Of a stretch of DNA of 6,619 nucleotides, positions 1 through 5,146 are shown one piece after another. Position 1 is the first letter of the stretch. Every line of letters starts with the position of its first letter. The notes under the pieces are model-generated. The model had not been told where the DNA came from, searched no databases, and saw only the letters and a list, made by a program, of their open reading frames with translations. The stretch comes from Clostridiales bacterium (GTDB taxonomy: Bacteria; Bacillota; Clostridia; Oscillospirales; Oscillospiraceae): the NCBI GenBank assembly GCA_003525905.1, contig DQIA01000062.1:1-6619 (forward strand), written 5' to 3'. Both the position numbers and the translations under genes were made by a program.

Positions 1-24
1 GTCGCTTCGCTCCTCGCAATGACA
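1..24. repeat. End of a dispersed repeat-like sequence, cut by the window edge
   Basis: On the minus strand this reads TGTCATTGCGAGGAGCGAAG and continues CGAC. From memory, this string occurs many times in the intergenic spaces of various Firmicutes and other bacterial genomes. Only one end lies in the window, so neither its full length nor its copy number can be seen. No coding frame continues through it. The call rests on recall of the motif, not on a second copy in this window. Confidence 0.5.
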
Positions 25-57
25 CATCAGGAAGCATGGCGCAGGAAACGGTACACT

Positions 58-72
58 GCACCGAATTGGTGC
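58..72. repeat. Small inverted repeat (5-bp stem, 5-nt loop)
   Basis: GCACC (58-62) and GGTGC (68-72) are perfect inverted copies around GAATT. On the plus strand it is followed by TGCTTTT (73-79), so it could be a weak terminator for an unseen gene to the left. The stem is short and the T tract is broken, so it may equally be part of the repeat debris. Confidence 0.25.
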
Positions 73-93
73 TGCTTTTGCCGCTTCGCGCAC

Positions 94-113
94 GGGCGGG
101 GCATGCCCCGCCC
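94..113. repeat. 20-bp perfect GC-rich palindrome
   Basis: GGGCGGGGCA at 94-103 is followed directly by its exact reverse complement TGCCCCGCCC at 104-113, with CTAC close by. I recall palindromes of this form, flanked by CTAC/GTAG, as scattered intergenic repeats in clostridial gut genomes. No T-run follows on either strand, so it is not a usual intrinsic terminator. Confidence 0.6.
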
Positions 114-120
114 CTACCAT

Positions 121-140
121 GAATGACCCAGAATGACCCA
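121..140. repeat. Tandem direct repeat, two 10-bp units
   Basis: GAATGACCCA occurs twice in a row without mismatch (121-130 and 131-140). It lies between the palindrome and the terminator. It could be a slippage duplication or a target-site-like duplication at the edge of the repeat material. No function is visible. Confidence 0.7.
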
Positions 141-150
141 ATACAGACGC

Positions 151-181
151 AAAAAACCGGCGCAGGGGGGCCTGCGCCGGT
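151..181 (-). terminator. Intrinsic terminator of the repressor-GH51 operon
   Basis: Read on the minus strand, a perfect 10-bp GC-rich stem (CCGGCGCAGG, 180-171, and CCTGCGCCGG, 166-157) closes a CCCC loop and is followed at once by six T (complement of 151-156). An extra A-T pair, 181 with 156, extends the stem. It begins about 18 bases after the GH51 stop codon. The T-run lies on the minus-strand side only, so it acts on the leftward operon. Confidence 0.93.
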
Positions 182-198
182 AGGGGATATCTTCAGGA

Positions 199-1674
199 TC
201 AGGCAAGGCGGAAGCGGAGCATATTCCACGAGGCGGCGGGGAGTTCCGGGGCTTCTGCGCCGACGGCGACCTCGCGCGGCAGAGCGGGCTGGGCGTCGGC
301 GGTGTTCTCGCTGTCCAGCGCGGGGGCGGTCAGCGTGACATGCTGCTCCAGCACGGCGTTCAGGCCGTCAAGCTCCAGCGTCATGGCCTCGTCGAGGCTC
401 TTGTTCACGGCAAAGACCGTCACATGCGCGCCATCCTCGGAGAGCACGGCGGAGCTGGAGAGGTACGGGGCCTTCGGGCTGACGCCGCAGGCATAGGTCG
501 GGACCTCGACCTCCTGCTGCAGGGCCGTGCCGCGGCCGAACTGCGAGCCATAGAGGAACGGCCAGTACGTCGTCTGCGCCCAGGCGCGGCCGCCCGGCTC
601 GGTCATAATGGGGGCCAGCGCGTTGACGAGCTGGGCCAGGCAGGCGACCTTCACGACGTCGGCGTGGTTGAGCAGGGTGTTGAGCATGCTGCCGACGAGC
701 AGAGCGTCTGCAAAGTCGTAGTTCTCCTCTTCAATGGGGCGGGCGACCGTCCACTTCTCCGGCACCCTGCCGTTCTTGGCATAGTGATACCAGACGTTCC
801 ACTCGTCGAACGACAGACCGATATGCTTGTCACTGCCGACCTCAAGGCGGATCTTTTCGCAGATGGCGGCGACCTCCTGAATGAACTCGCCCATCTCCTC
901 GCTGCGTGCAAGGAAATTCATGACGTCGCCCTCATGGTTCGTATAATACTGATGGAGCGACAGATAGTCGACGTAGGGATAGCTCTGGCGGAGGACCTCC
1001 TCTTCCCAGGTGCCGAACGTCGGCATCGTGCGGTAGGAGCTGCCGCAGGCGACGGTCTCAATGGTCGGGTCGAACATCTTCATGAGCTTGGCCGTCTCGC
1101 AGGCGATGCGGCCGTATTCCGTGGCCGTCTTCGAGCAGATCTGCCAGGGGCCGTCCATCTCGTTGCCGAGGCACCAGAGCTTGACGTTATAGGGGGCCTC
1201 GCGGCCGTTTTCGCGGCGCTTGTCCGCCCAATAGGTGTGCATGTCGCCGTTGCAGTATTCCAGCAGCTCTACGGCGTCCTTAGGCGTGCCGGTGCCGAGG
1301 TTCACGGCCATCATCGGCTGCGCGCCGATGCGCTCGCACCACTGCAGGAATTCATCCGTGCCGACCTGATTCGGCTCAATGGCGCTCCAAGCCATGTCGG
1401 GGCGGACGGGACGCTTGTCCTTCGGACCGATGCCGTCGCGCCAGTCGTAGCCGGACAGGAAGTTGCCGCCCGGATAGCGGATCTGCGTGACATGCAGCGG
1501 ACGGATGAGCTCTTCCACGTCGCCGCGGAAGCCGAAGGCGTCGGCAGTCGGGTGGCCCGGCTCATAGATGCCGGTATAGACAGCGCGGCCGAGATGCTCG
1601 ATGAATGAGCCGAACACGCGGGGATCGATGGGGGAGATGATGCAGTCCTTCTGCAGTCGGATGCGAGCTTTCAT
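199..1674 (-). CDS. abfA: GH51 alpha-L-arabinofuranosidase, cytoplasmic
   Basis: This 491-residue enzyme removes terminal non-reducing alpha-L-arabinofuranose from arabino-oligosaccharides with retention of configuration. The (beta/alpha)8 barrel covers roughly residues 15-385 and a C-terminal beta-sandwich follows to the end, as in the family. Seen directly are CLGNEMDG with the acid/base Glu172 and LSFDEWNVWY with the nucleophile Glu291. They match Glu175 and Glu294 of the Geobacillus stearothermophilus enzyme (502 residues) with a constant offset of three. RYPGGNF (66-72) and SLHQYY (239-244) are further family motifs. There is no signal peptide or membrane segment, so it acts on imported sugars. 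The start ATG at 1674 follows GGAGGT by six bases. The gene is second in an operon with the LacI-type repressor, three bases after its stop, so it should be produced together with the repressor. Natural substrates (arabinan, arabinoxylan or extensin-type side chains) cannot be told from sequence alone. Confidence 0.96.
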   Translation of the reverse strand: MKARIRLQKDCIISPIDPRVFGSFIEHLGRAVYTGIYEPGHPTADAFGFRGDVEELIRPLHVTQIRYPGGNFLSGYDWRDGIGPKDKRPVRPDMAWSAIEPNQVGTDEFLQWCERIGAQPMMAVNLGTGTPKDAVELLEYCNGDMHTYWADKRRENGREAPYNVKLWCLGNEMDGPWQICSKTATEYGRIACETAKLMKMFDPTIETVACGSSYRTMPTFGTWEEEVLRQSYPYVDYLSLHQYYTNHEGDVMNFLARSEEMGEFIQEVAAICEKIRLEVGSDKHIGLSFDEWNVWYHYAKNGRVPEKWTVARPIEEENYDFADALLVGSMLNTLLNHADVVKVACLAQLVNALAPIMTEPGGRAWAQTTYWPFLYGSQFGRGTALQQEVEVPTYACGVSPKAPYLSSSAVLSEDGAHVTVFAVNKSLDEAMTLELDGLNAVLEQHVTLTAPALDSENTADAQPALPREVAVGAEAPELPAASWNMLRFRLA

Positions 1675-1677
1675 GAA

Positions 1678-2703
1678 TTAACCTCCTGTGGATTCTCGTT
1701 TGATGATCGTACATTCCAGCATGATGTCCTTCTGCGCCGGATGCTTGCCGGAGAGCATGTCCAGCAGGGTGTGGCCCGCGCTCTGGCCCATCTGGAACAG
1801 CGGCAGGGCGACGGTGGAGAGTGACGGGCGGCAGACGGAGCTGATCTCACGGTTATCGTAGCCGATGAGGAAGATGTCCCTGCCGACCTCGATGCCGTTC
1901 TGGTTGCACCAGTCGATCACGCCGGTGCCGACAAGGTCATTCTGGGCGAAAATGGCCTTTGCGCCCGCGCGGATGAGCTCGCCGCCGAGACGGTAGCCGG
2001 AGTCACGGTCCCAGTCACTTGCGCGGACGAGGGAAGAGTCATAGGCTACGCCGTGGTCGTGCAGGGCCTGCAGGAAGCCGTTGGCGCGGCGCAGGGTGTG
2101 CACGGAGTGGATGGGACCTGTGATCATGCCGATGTGCTCCGACGTGTGCTCCAGCAGAGTGCCCGTGGCCTCATAGGCGGCAAGACGGTCATCATAGCCG
2201 ACGCAGGGCACGTCCTGATCCTCGCAGGTGCAGTAAACGCACACGAACGGGATATGGGCATGCGCCTTCAGCGATGCGACAAGGTGGCTGTGACAGCCGA
2301 TATAGATGATGCCCGCGACCTGCTTGGACAGCAGATCGTTCACGGCGGAGCGAACGAGCACGTTGCTCTCGGGATAGTCCCAGGGATTGTCGTGGTAGCG
2401 CTTGTTGAAACGCAGATTGCTCAGAATATAATGATAGTTCAGCGTTTCGCATACGGAGGCGACGCCGTCGACGATCTCCGGCGTGTTGAAGACGGTCAGG
2501 TCCTCCGTGATGATGCCGATGGTGCGCGCGTCGCCGAGCTTCAGCGAGCGGGCGTTGAGATTCGGACGATAATTGAGCTGGTCCGCGATCTGCAGAATTC
2601 GGTCGGCCGTCTCCTGCTTGACGCCGGATTTGTTGTTCAGGACCTTGGAGACCGTTGCGATGGATACACCGGCTCGGTCCGAGATCTCGCGAATGGTTGC
2701 CAT
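1678..2703 (-). CDS. LacI/GalR-family transcriptional repressor
   Basis: This 341-residue regulator has the normal family layout. A helix-turn-helix lies at about residues 4-23 (REISDRAGVSIATVSKVLNN), the hinge helix with the NARSLK motif at about 46-57, and a periplasmic-binding-protein-like sugar domain from about 61 to the end. That domain includes AGIIYIG (130-136), FAQNDLVGTG (252-261) and GYDNREISSVCRPSLSTV (281-298). Residues about 96-118 between strands of the first sub-domain look longer than in LacI itself, which I infer to be a subfamily trait. I chose the ATG at 2703 because AGGTGA lies eight bases upstream. A GTG at 2715 is in frame but would consume that site. It is first in the operon with the GH51 gene and divergent from GH127. 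The palindromes centred on ACGT-type CG between them fit this family, so it probably represses both directions until an arabinoside or arabinose binds. The true inducer cannot be read from the sequence. Confidence 0.93.
   Translation of the reverse strand: MATIREISDRAGVSIATVSKVLNNKSGVKQETADRILQIADQLNYRPNLNARSLKLGDARTIGIITEDLTVFNTPEIVDGVASVCETLNYHYILSNLRFNKRYHDNPWDYPESNVLVRSAVNDLLSKQVAGIIYIGCHSHLVASLKAHAHIPFVCVYCTCEDQDVPCVGYDDRLAAYEATGTLLEHTSEHIGMITGPIHSVHTLRRANGFLQALHDHGVAYDSSLVRASDWDRDSGYRLGGELIRAGAKAIFAQNDLVGTGVIDWCNQNGIEVGRDIFLIGYDNREISSVCRPSLSTVALPLFQMGQSAGHTLLDMLSGKHPAQKDIMLECTIIKRESTGG
1681..1686 (-). promoter_or_regulatory. Ribosome binding site of GH51, inside the repressor gene end
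   Basis: On the minus strand, GGAGGT is followed by TAATTC and then the ATG at 1674. These six bases are also the last two codons (Gly-Gly) of the repressor, and its TAA stop lies between site and start. The arrangement suits translational coupling: ribosomes ending on the repressor stop beside the next start. Confidence 0.9.
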
Positions 2704-2711
2704 GAAATGGT

Positions 2712-2721
2712 TCACCTTCTC
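2712..2721 (-). promoter_or_regulatory. Ribosome binding site that fixes the repressor start
   Basis: On the minus strand, GAGAAGGTGA is followed by eight bases and then the ATG at 2703. AGGTGA pairs with the end of 16S rRNA at normal spacing. The GTG inside it (2715-2713) is in frame, but as a start codon it would have no site at the right distance. The start four codons downstream is therefore preferred. Confidence 0.85.
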
Positions 2722-2751
2722 TGGTAATTTACAATGCGAAGCGTTGATATA

Positions 2752-2780
2752 ATCATATCATACCGTACGAAAAACAGCAA
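2752..2780 (-). promoter_or_regulatory. Sigma-A type promoter of the repressor-GH51 operon
   Basis: On the minus strand, TTGCTG (2780-2775) and TATGAT (2757-2752) are separated by 17 bases. TGA directly before the -10 gives an extended -10. The start point would fall near 2745, leaving a leader of about 40 bases. A 16-bp inverted repeat, TGATAT-N4-ATATCA (2745-2760), covers the -10 and the predicted start. Operator-like site 1 ends four bases upstream of the -35, which suggests autoregulation. Confidence 0.7.
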
Positions 2781-2783
2781 GAG

Positions 2784-2795
2784 CTAAACGTTTTA
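2784..2795. promoter_or_regulatory. Operator-like site 1 (imperfect)
   Basis: CTAAACGTTTTA matches 10 of 12 bases of the perfect palindrome found twice downstream and keeps its AAACGTTT core (2786-2793). Its centre is about 45 bases upstream of the predicted repressor start point and 234 bp from operator 2. It could serve autoregulation or DNA looping. Being imperfect, it is probably the weakest of the three. Confidence 0.65.
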
Positions 2796-2975
2796 TTTCG
2801 GGGAAAATGCTAAATTTGACGCAAATTACAGGGAAATCCCGCGTGCTGCACATTTTGGGGCTTACATGCAGGCCGGAACGGCTGCAGACCGGCAGATGCG
2901 CAGCTTGATCGTTGTGGATTCTGCACAAAAAATAGTCGGGAAAGTTGTATAAACTCACGATTCTGTAATTCTGCC

Positions 2976-3003
2976 TTTACAAATCCGAAAATTATGATAT
3001 AAT
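2976..3003 (+). promoter_or_regulatory. Strong sigma-A type promoter of the GH127 operon
   Basis: TTTACA (2976-2981) and a perfect TATAAT (2998-3003) are 16 bases apart, with TGA before the -10 as an extended element. Transcription should begin near 3010, giving an untranslated leader of about 130 bases before GH127. Operator 2 starts about eight bases after the predicted start point, where a bound repressor would block the polymerase. Confidence 0.85.
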
Positions 3004-3017
3004 CAGGTCAGAAAAAG

Positions 3018-3029
3018 TTAAACGTTTAA
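3018..3029. promoter_or_regulatory. Operator 2: perfect 12-bp palindrome
   Basis: TTAAACGTTTAA is a perfect inverted repeat centred on CG, the form typical of LacI-family operators. It lies just downstream of the rightward promoter, a classic repression position. It is identical to operator 3, whose centre is 88 bp away. The nearby LacI-type gene is the natural candidate to bind it. Binding is inferred from family and position. Confidence 0.85.
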
Positions 3030-3057
3030 ATCACCGGACGCCAATTGCGGCTTCGGC

Positions 3058-3095
3058 ACGCGGCGACCGACGACGGGATTCCGCGTTTTCTTTTC
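3058..3095 (+). terminator. Leader hairpin followed by T-rich tract (possible attenuator)
   Basis: ACGCGG (3058-3063) pairs perfectly with CCGCGT (3081-3086). Inside it, CCG (3067-3069) can pair with CGG (3074-3076) around an ACGA loop. T-rich sequence follows at once (3086-3094, interrupted by C at 3090). This resembles an intrinsic terminator inside the GH127 leader. The stem is short with a large internal loop and the T tract is broken, so termination would at best be partial. No leader peptide or known riboswitch core was recognised beside it. Confidence 0.4.
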
Positions 3096-3105
3096 TGATT
3101 TCTTC

Positions 3106-3117
3106 TTAAACGTTTAA
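3106..3117. promoter_or_regulatory. Operator 3: perfect 12-bp palindrome next to the GH127 ribosome site
   Basis: This is an exact second copy of TTAAACGTTTAA, about 100 bases into the transcribed leader and eight bases before GGAGG. A repressor here could act as a roadblock or join operator 2 or 1 in a loop. In RNA the same bases could pair with the operator 2 copy. Confidence 0.8.
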
Positions 3118-3125
3118 CCACCAAT

Positions 3126-3130
3126 GGAGG
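3126..3130 (+). promoter_or_regulatory. Ribosome binding site of GH127
   Basis: GGAGG lies nine bases before the ATG at 3140 and fixes that start. An ATG at 3124 overlaps the site and is not a candidate. Confidence 0.9.
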
Positions 3131-3139
3131 TTCCACATT

Positions 3140-5086
3140 ATGGCAAGCAAGATCACGATCCCCGATTTGAAAAAAATTAGAGTAACGGATCCGCTGTTCA
3201 GCCATTACGCGGGCATGGTCGCAAAGAAAATGATCCCCGTGCAGTGGGAGATCCTCAACGGCAAGCAGGGCCAGAGCCGCTGCTTCTGCATTGATAATTT
3301 CCGCATCGCCGGCGGCACGCTCCAGGGTGAGCACCGCGGCGTTGTCTTCGGCGATACGGATGCCTATAAATGGCTCGAGGCAGTCGCTTATTGCGCAAAT
3401 AACGGCGAAACAGAGTATATTCCCGAGGCTGACGAGCTCATTGAGATCATCGGCCAGGCCCAGCAGCCGGACGGCTACCTGAATACATATTTCACGGTCT
3501 GCCATCCCGAGCTTCGCTGGAAGAACCTCACCGAGGGCCACGAGCTCTACAGCGCAGGCCATCTCATCGAGGCCGCCGTCGCCTACTATAACGCCACCGG
3601 CAAGCGCCGCCTGCTCGACATTGCCGCGAAGTTTGCAGACCTTATCTGCAAGACCTTCGGCGACGGCGAGGGCCAGCTTCCGGGCTATCCCGGCCATCAG
3701 GAGATCGAGCTTGCGCTCGTGAAGCTCTGGCGCGTGACGGGCGAGGAGCGCTACCTGAAGACGGCTCGTTTCTTCATTGACTGCCGCGGCCGCACGCCGA
3801 ACTACCTGCTGCGCGAGATGAATGACCCGAACCACAAGGTCATTTTCCCCGAACTGCGCAACTACGATCCCTCCTACTCCCAGTCGCATGTGCGCCCCGT
3901 GGAGCAGAAGACAATGGAGGGTCACGCGGTCCGCGCCATGTACCAGTGCAGCGCAATGGCTGATCTGGCCGATATCCAGCAGGACGAAGCCCTGCGCAGC
4001 GCCTGCCAGACGCTCTGGGACAATGTGACGAGGCGCCGCATGTATATCACCGGCGGCATCGGCTCGTCCGGCCTGCTCGAGCGCTTTACCGTGGATTACG
4101 ACCTGCCGAACGACCGCATGTACTGCGAAAGCTGCGCGTCCATCGGTCTGATGATGTTCGGCCAGCGCATGGCGGCCATGCTCCACGATGCCTCGTACTA
4201 CGAGACCGTGGAGCGCGCCCTGTGCAACACGGTGCTCGGCGGCGTCAGCGCTGCGGGCGATCGCTACTTCTACGTCAATCCGCTGGAGGTCTGGCCTGCA
4301 AACTGCAAGGACCATACCTCTATCGAGTATCTCAAGCCCGTCCGCCAGCCGTGGTTCGAGGTTGCCTGCTGCCCTGCAAATATCGCGCGCACGCTTGCCT
4401 CCCTCGGCCAGTACATCTATGCGATCGATGAACGCAGCATTTATGTCAACCTGCTCGTCGGCTCGACCATCGAGACGACCCTGCGCGATACCGACGTCCG
4501 CATCGAGCAGCGCAGCGGCCTGATGCATGGCGGCGCGCTGGAGCTGGACGTCCGCTCGAGCGGCACACACCCCATCGTTGTGCGCCTGCGTCTGCCGAAG
4601 TGGATCGAGGCTCCCGTCTTCCGCCTGAACGGCGAGGAGATCCAGCCTGCGGTCGAGAACGGCTATGCCGTGCTTGCCGTGAACTGCGCAGGAGAGCATC
4701 ACTTCACGCTAAGCGGCTCGGTGCCCGTGCACCGCTGCGCCGCAAACCTGTGTGTTCGCGCCGATGTCGGCCGCGTCGCGCTGCAGAAGGGGCCGTTCGT
4801 CTACTGCTTCGAGCAGCAGGACAACGGCGAAAACCTTGCAGCCCTGCGCATGGCGCCGGATGCCGCCGTTGAAGAGAAGGCGCCCGCCGAGGGCCTGCCC
4901 GGCAACCTGCCGGAGCTGGACGTGAACGGCTGCCGGATCGTGTCGACCGGTGTGGACGACGCTGAGCTCTATGCCGACTGCGTGCTGCGCACCGAGCCGT
5001 GCACGCTGCACGCCGTGCCCTATGGCCTGTGGGGCAACCGCACGCCCGGCGAGATGCGCGTCTGGGTCGATACCACCATTTCGTAA
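3140..5086 (+). CDS. GH127 beta-L-arabinofuranosidase, cytoplasmic (HypBA1-like)
   Basis: This 648-residue protein belongs to the family of Bifidobacterium longum HypBA1 (658 residues), which removes beta-1,2-linked L-arabinofuranose from hydroxyproline-linked arabino-oligosaccharides using a zinc-bound cysteine nucleophile. The (alpha/alpha)6 barrel covers about residues 10-430, with beta-sandwich domains after it. The known active-site set is present. Glu314 is the acid/base (HypBA1 Glu322). The zinc ligands are Glu330 and Cys332 in YCESCAS (Glu338, Cys340) and Cys410-Cys411 in EVACCPAN (Cys417 nucleophile, Cys418). His134, His186 and His262 line up with His142, His194 and His270. The spacing of these residues agrees within one position throughout. 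No signal peptide or membrane segment is seen, so the substrate must be imported. The start is supported by GGAGG nine bases upstream. It leads an operon with the solute-binding protein, divergent from the repressor and GH51, and is probably repressed through the palindromes in its leader. Exact linkage preference is not readable from sequence. Confidence 0.95.
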   Translation: MASKITIPDLKKIRVTDPLFSHYAGMVAKKMIPVQWEILNGKQGQSRCFCIDNFRIAGGTLQGEHRGVVFGDTDAYKWLEAVAYCANNGETEYIPEADELIEIIGQAQQPDGYLNTYFTVCHPELRWKNLTEGHELYSAGHLIEAAVAYYNATGKRRLLDIAAKFADLICKTFGDGEGQLPGYPGHQEIELALVKLWRVTGEERYLKTARFFIDCRGRTPNYLLREMNDPNHKVIFPELRNYDPSYSQSHVRPVEQKTMEGHAVRAMYQCSAMADLADIQQDEALRSACQTLWDNVTRRRMYITGGIGSSGLLERFTVDYDLPNDRMYCESCASIGLMMFGQRMAAMLHDASYYETVERALCNTVLGGVSAAGDRYFYVNPLEVWPANCKDHTSIEYLKPVRQPWFEVACCPANIARTLASLGQYIYAIDERSIYVNLLVGSTIETTLRDTDVRIEQRSGLMHGGALELDVRSSGTHPIVVRLRLPKWIEAPVFRLNGEEIQPAVENGYAVLAVNCAGEHHFTLSGSVPVHRCAANLCVRADVGRVALQKGPFVYCFEQQDNGENLAALRMAPDAAVEEKAPAEGLPGNLPELDVNGCRIVSTGVDDAELYADCVLRTEPCTLHAVPYGLWGNRTPGEMRVWVDTTIS

Positions 5087-5104
5087 TTATACGCAGCAGG
5101 AAGC

Positions 5105-5113
5105 TGCTATAAT
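5105..5113 (+). promoter_or_regulatory. Possible internal promoter (extended -10) before the solute-binding protein gene
   Basis: TGC followed by a perfect TATAAT (5108-5113) lies 33 bases before the solute-binding protein start, in a 60-base gap. No good -35 is present; TTATAC at 5087-5092 is weak and 15 bases away. It would give a short leader from about 5120. The bases also overlap a small hairpin, AGCAG-GAAG-CTGCT (5095-5108), which has no T-run and might instead mark an RNA processing or stabilising element. Confidence 0.45.
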
Positions 5114-5131
5114 AAAAAACTTGAAATGAAG

Positions 5132-5137
5132 AAAGGA
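5132..5137 (+). promoter_or_regulatory. Ribosome binding site of the solute-binding protein gene
   Basis: AAAGGA is nine bases before the ATG at 5147, which is followed by a typical lipoprotein signal sequence. This confirms the start. Confidence 0.85.
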
Positions 5138-5146
5138 ACCTGAACC

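Larger units (their letters stand above)
2704..3139. promoter_or_regulatory. Divergent control region between repressor operon and GH127
   Basis: The 436 bases between the two divergent starts contain no credible gene. From left to right they hold the repressor ribosome site, the repressor promoter, operator-like site 1, a stretch at 2796-2975 with no clear function, the strong rightward promoter, operator 2, a leader hairpin, operator 3 and the GH127 ribosome site. The middle stretch has only short symmetric elements: GGGAAATCCC (2831-2840) and GCCGG/CCGGC arms (2872-2876, 2889-2893). It is visibly AT-richer near the promoters than the genes around it. Confidence 0.85.

Noticed and set aside
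94..113. Palindrome as an intrinsic terminator
   Set aside because: There is no T-run on either side, and the real terminator of the leftward operon is at 151-181.
123..338. 71-codon plus-strand frame through the terminator into GH51
   Set aside because: It crosses the repeat material and terminator, is Arg/Gly-rich and has no ribosome site.
340..1608. Long plus-strand reading frame opposite the GH51 gene
   Set aside because: It lies antisense to a gene with clear catalytic motifs; its translation is Ala/Arg/Val/Leu-rich with no known domain, as expected from a GC-rich shadow frame.
2713..2715. GTG as the repressor start
   Set aside because: It lies inside the AGGTGA ribosome site; the ATG at 2703 has correct spacing and gives the usual MATIREIS-type family N-terminus.
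2758..2958. 66-codon minus-strand frame in the divergent control region
   Set aside because: It overlaps the repressor promoter and operator-like site 1, shows no convincing ribosome site that I can see, and its product is not recognisable.
3018..3117. CcpA catabolite-repression (cre) sites
   Set aside because: The palindromes share the central CG but do not match the usual cre pattern beginning TG and ending CA; a local LacI-family operator explains them better.
3004..3139. Riboswitch in the GH127 leader
   Set aside because: I see no recognisable conserved core of a known class; only short stems and the operator copies are present.
3026..4702. 558-codon minus-strand frame opposite GH127
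   Set aside because: It is a shadow of a gene with an intact active site; it has no domain I recognise, and its reading depends on GC-biased codons of the real gene.
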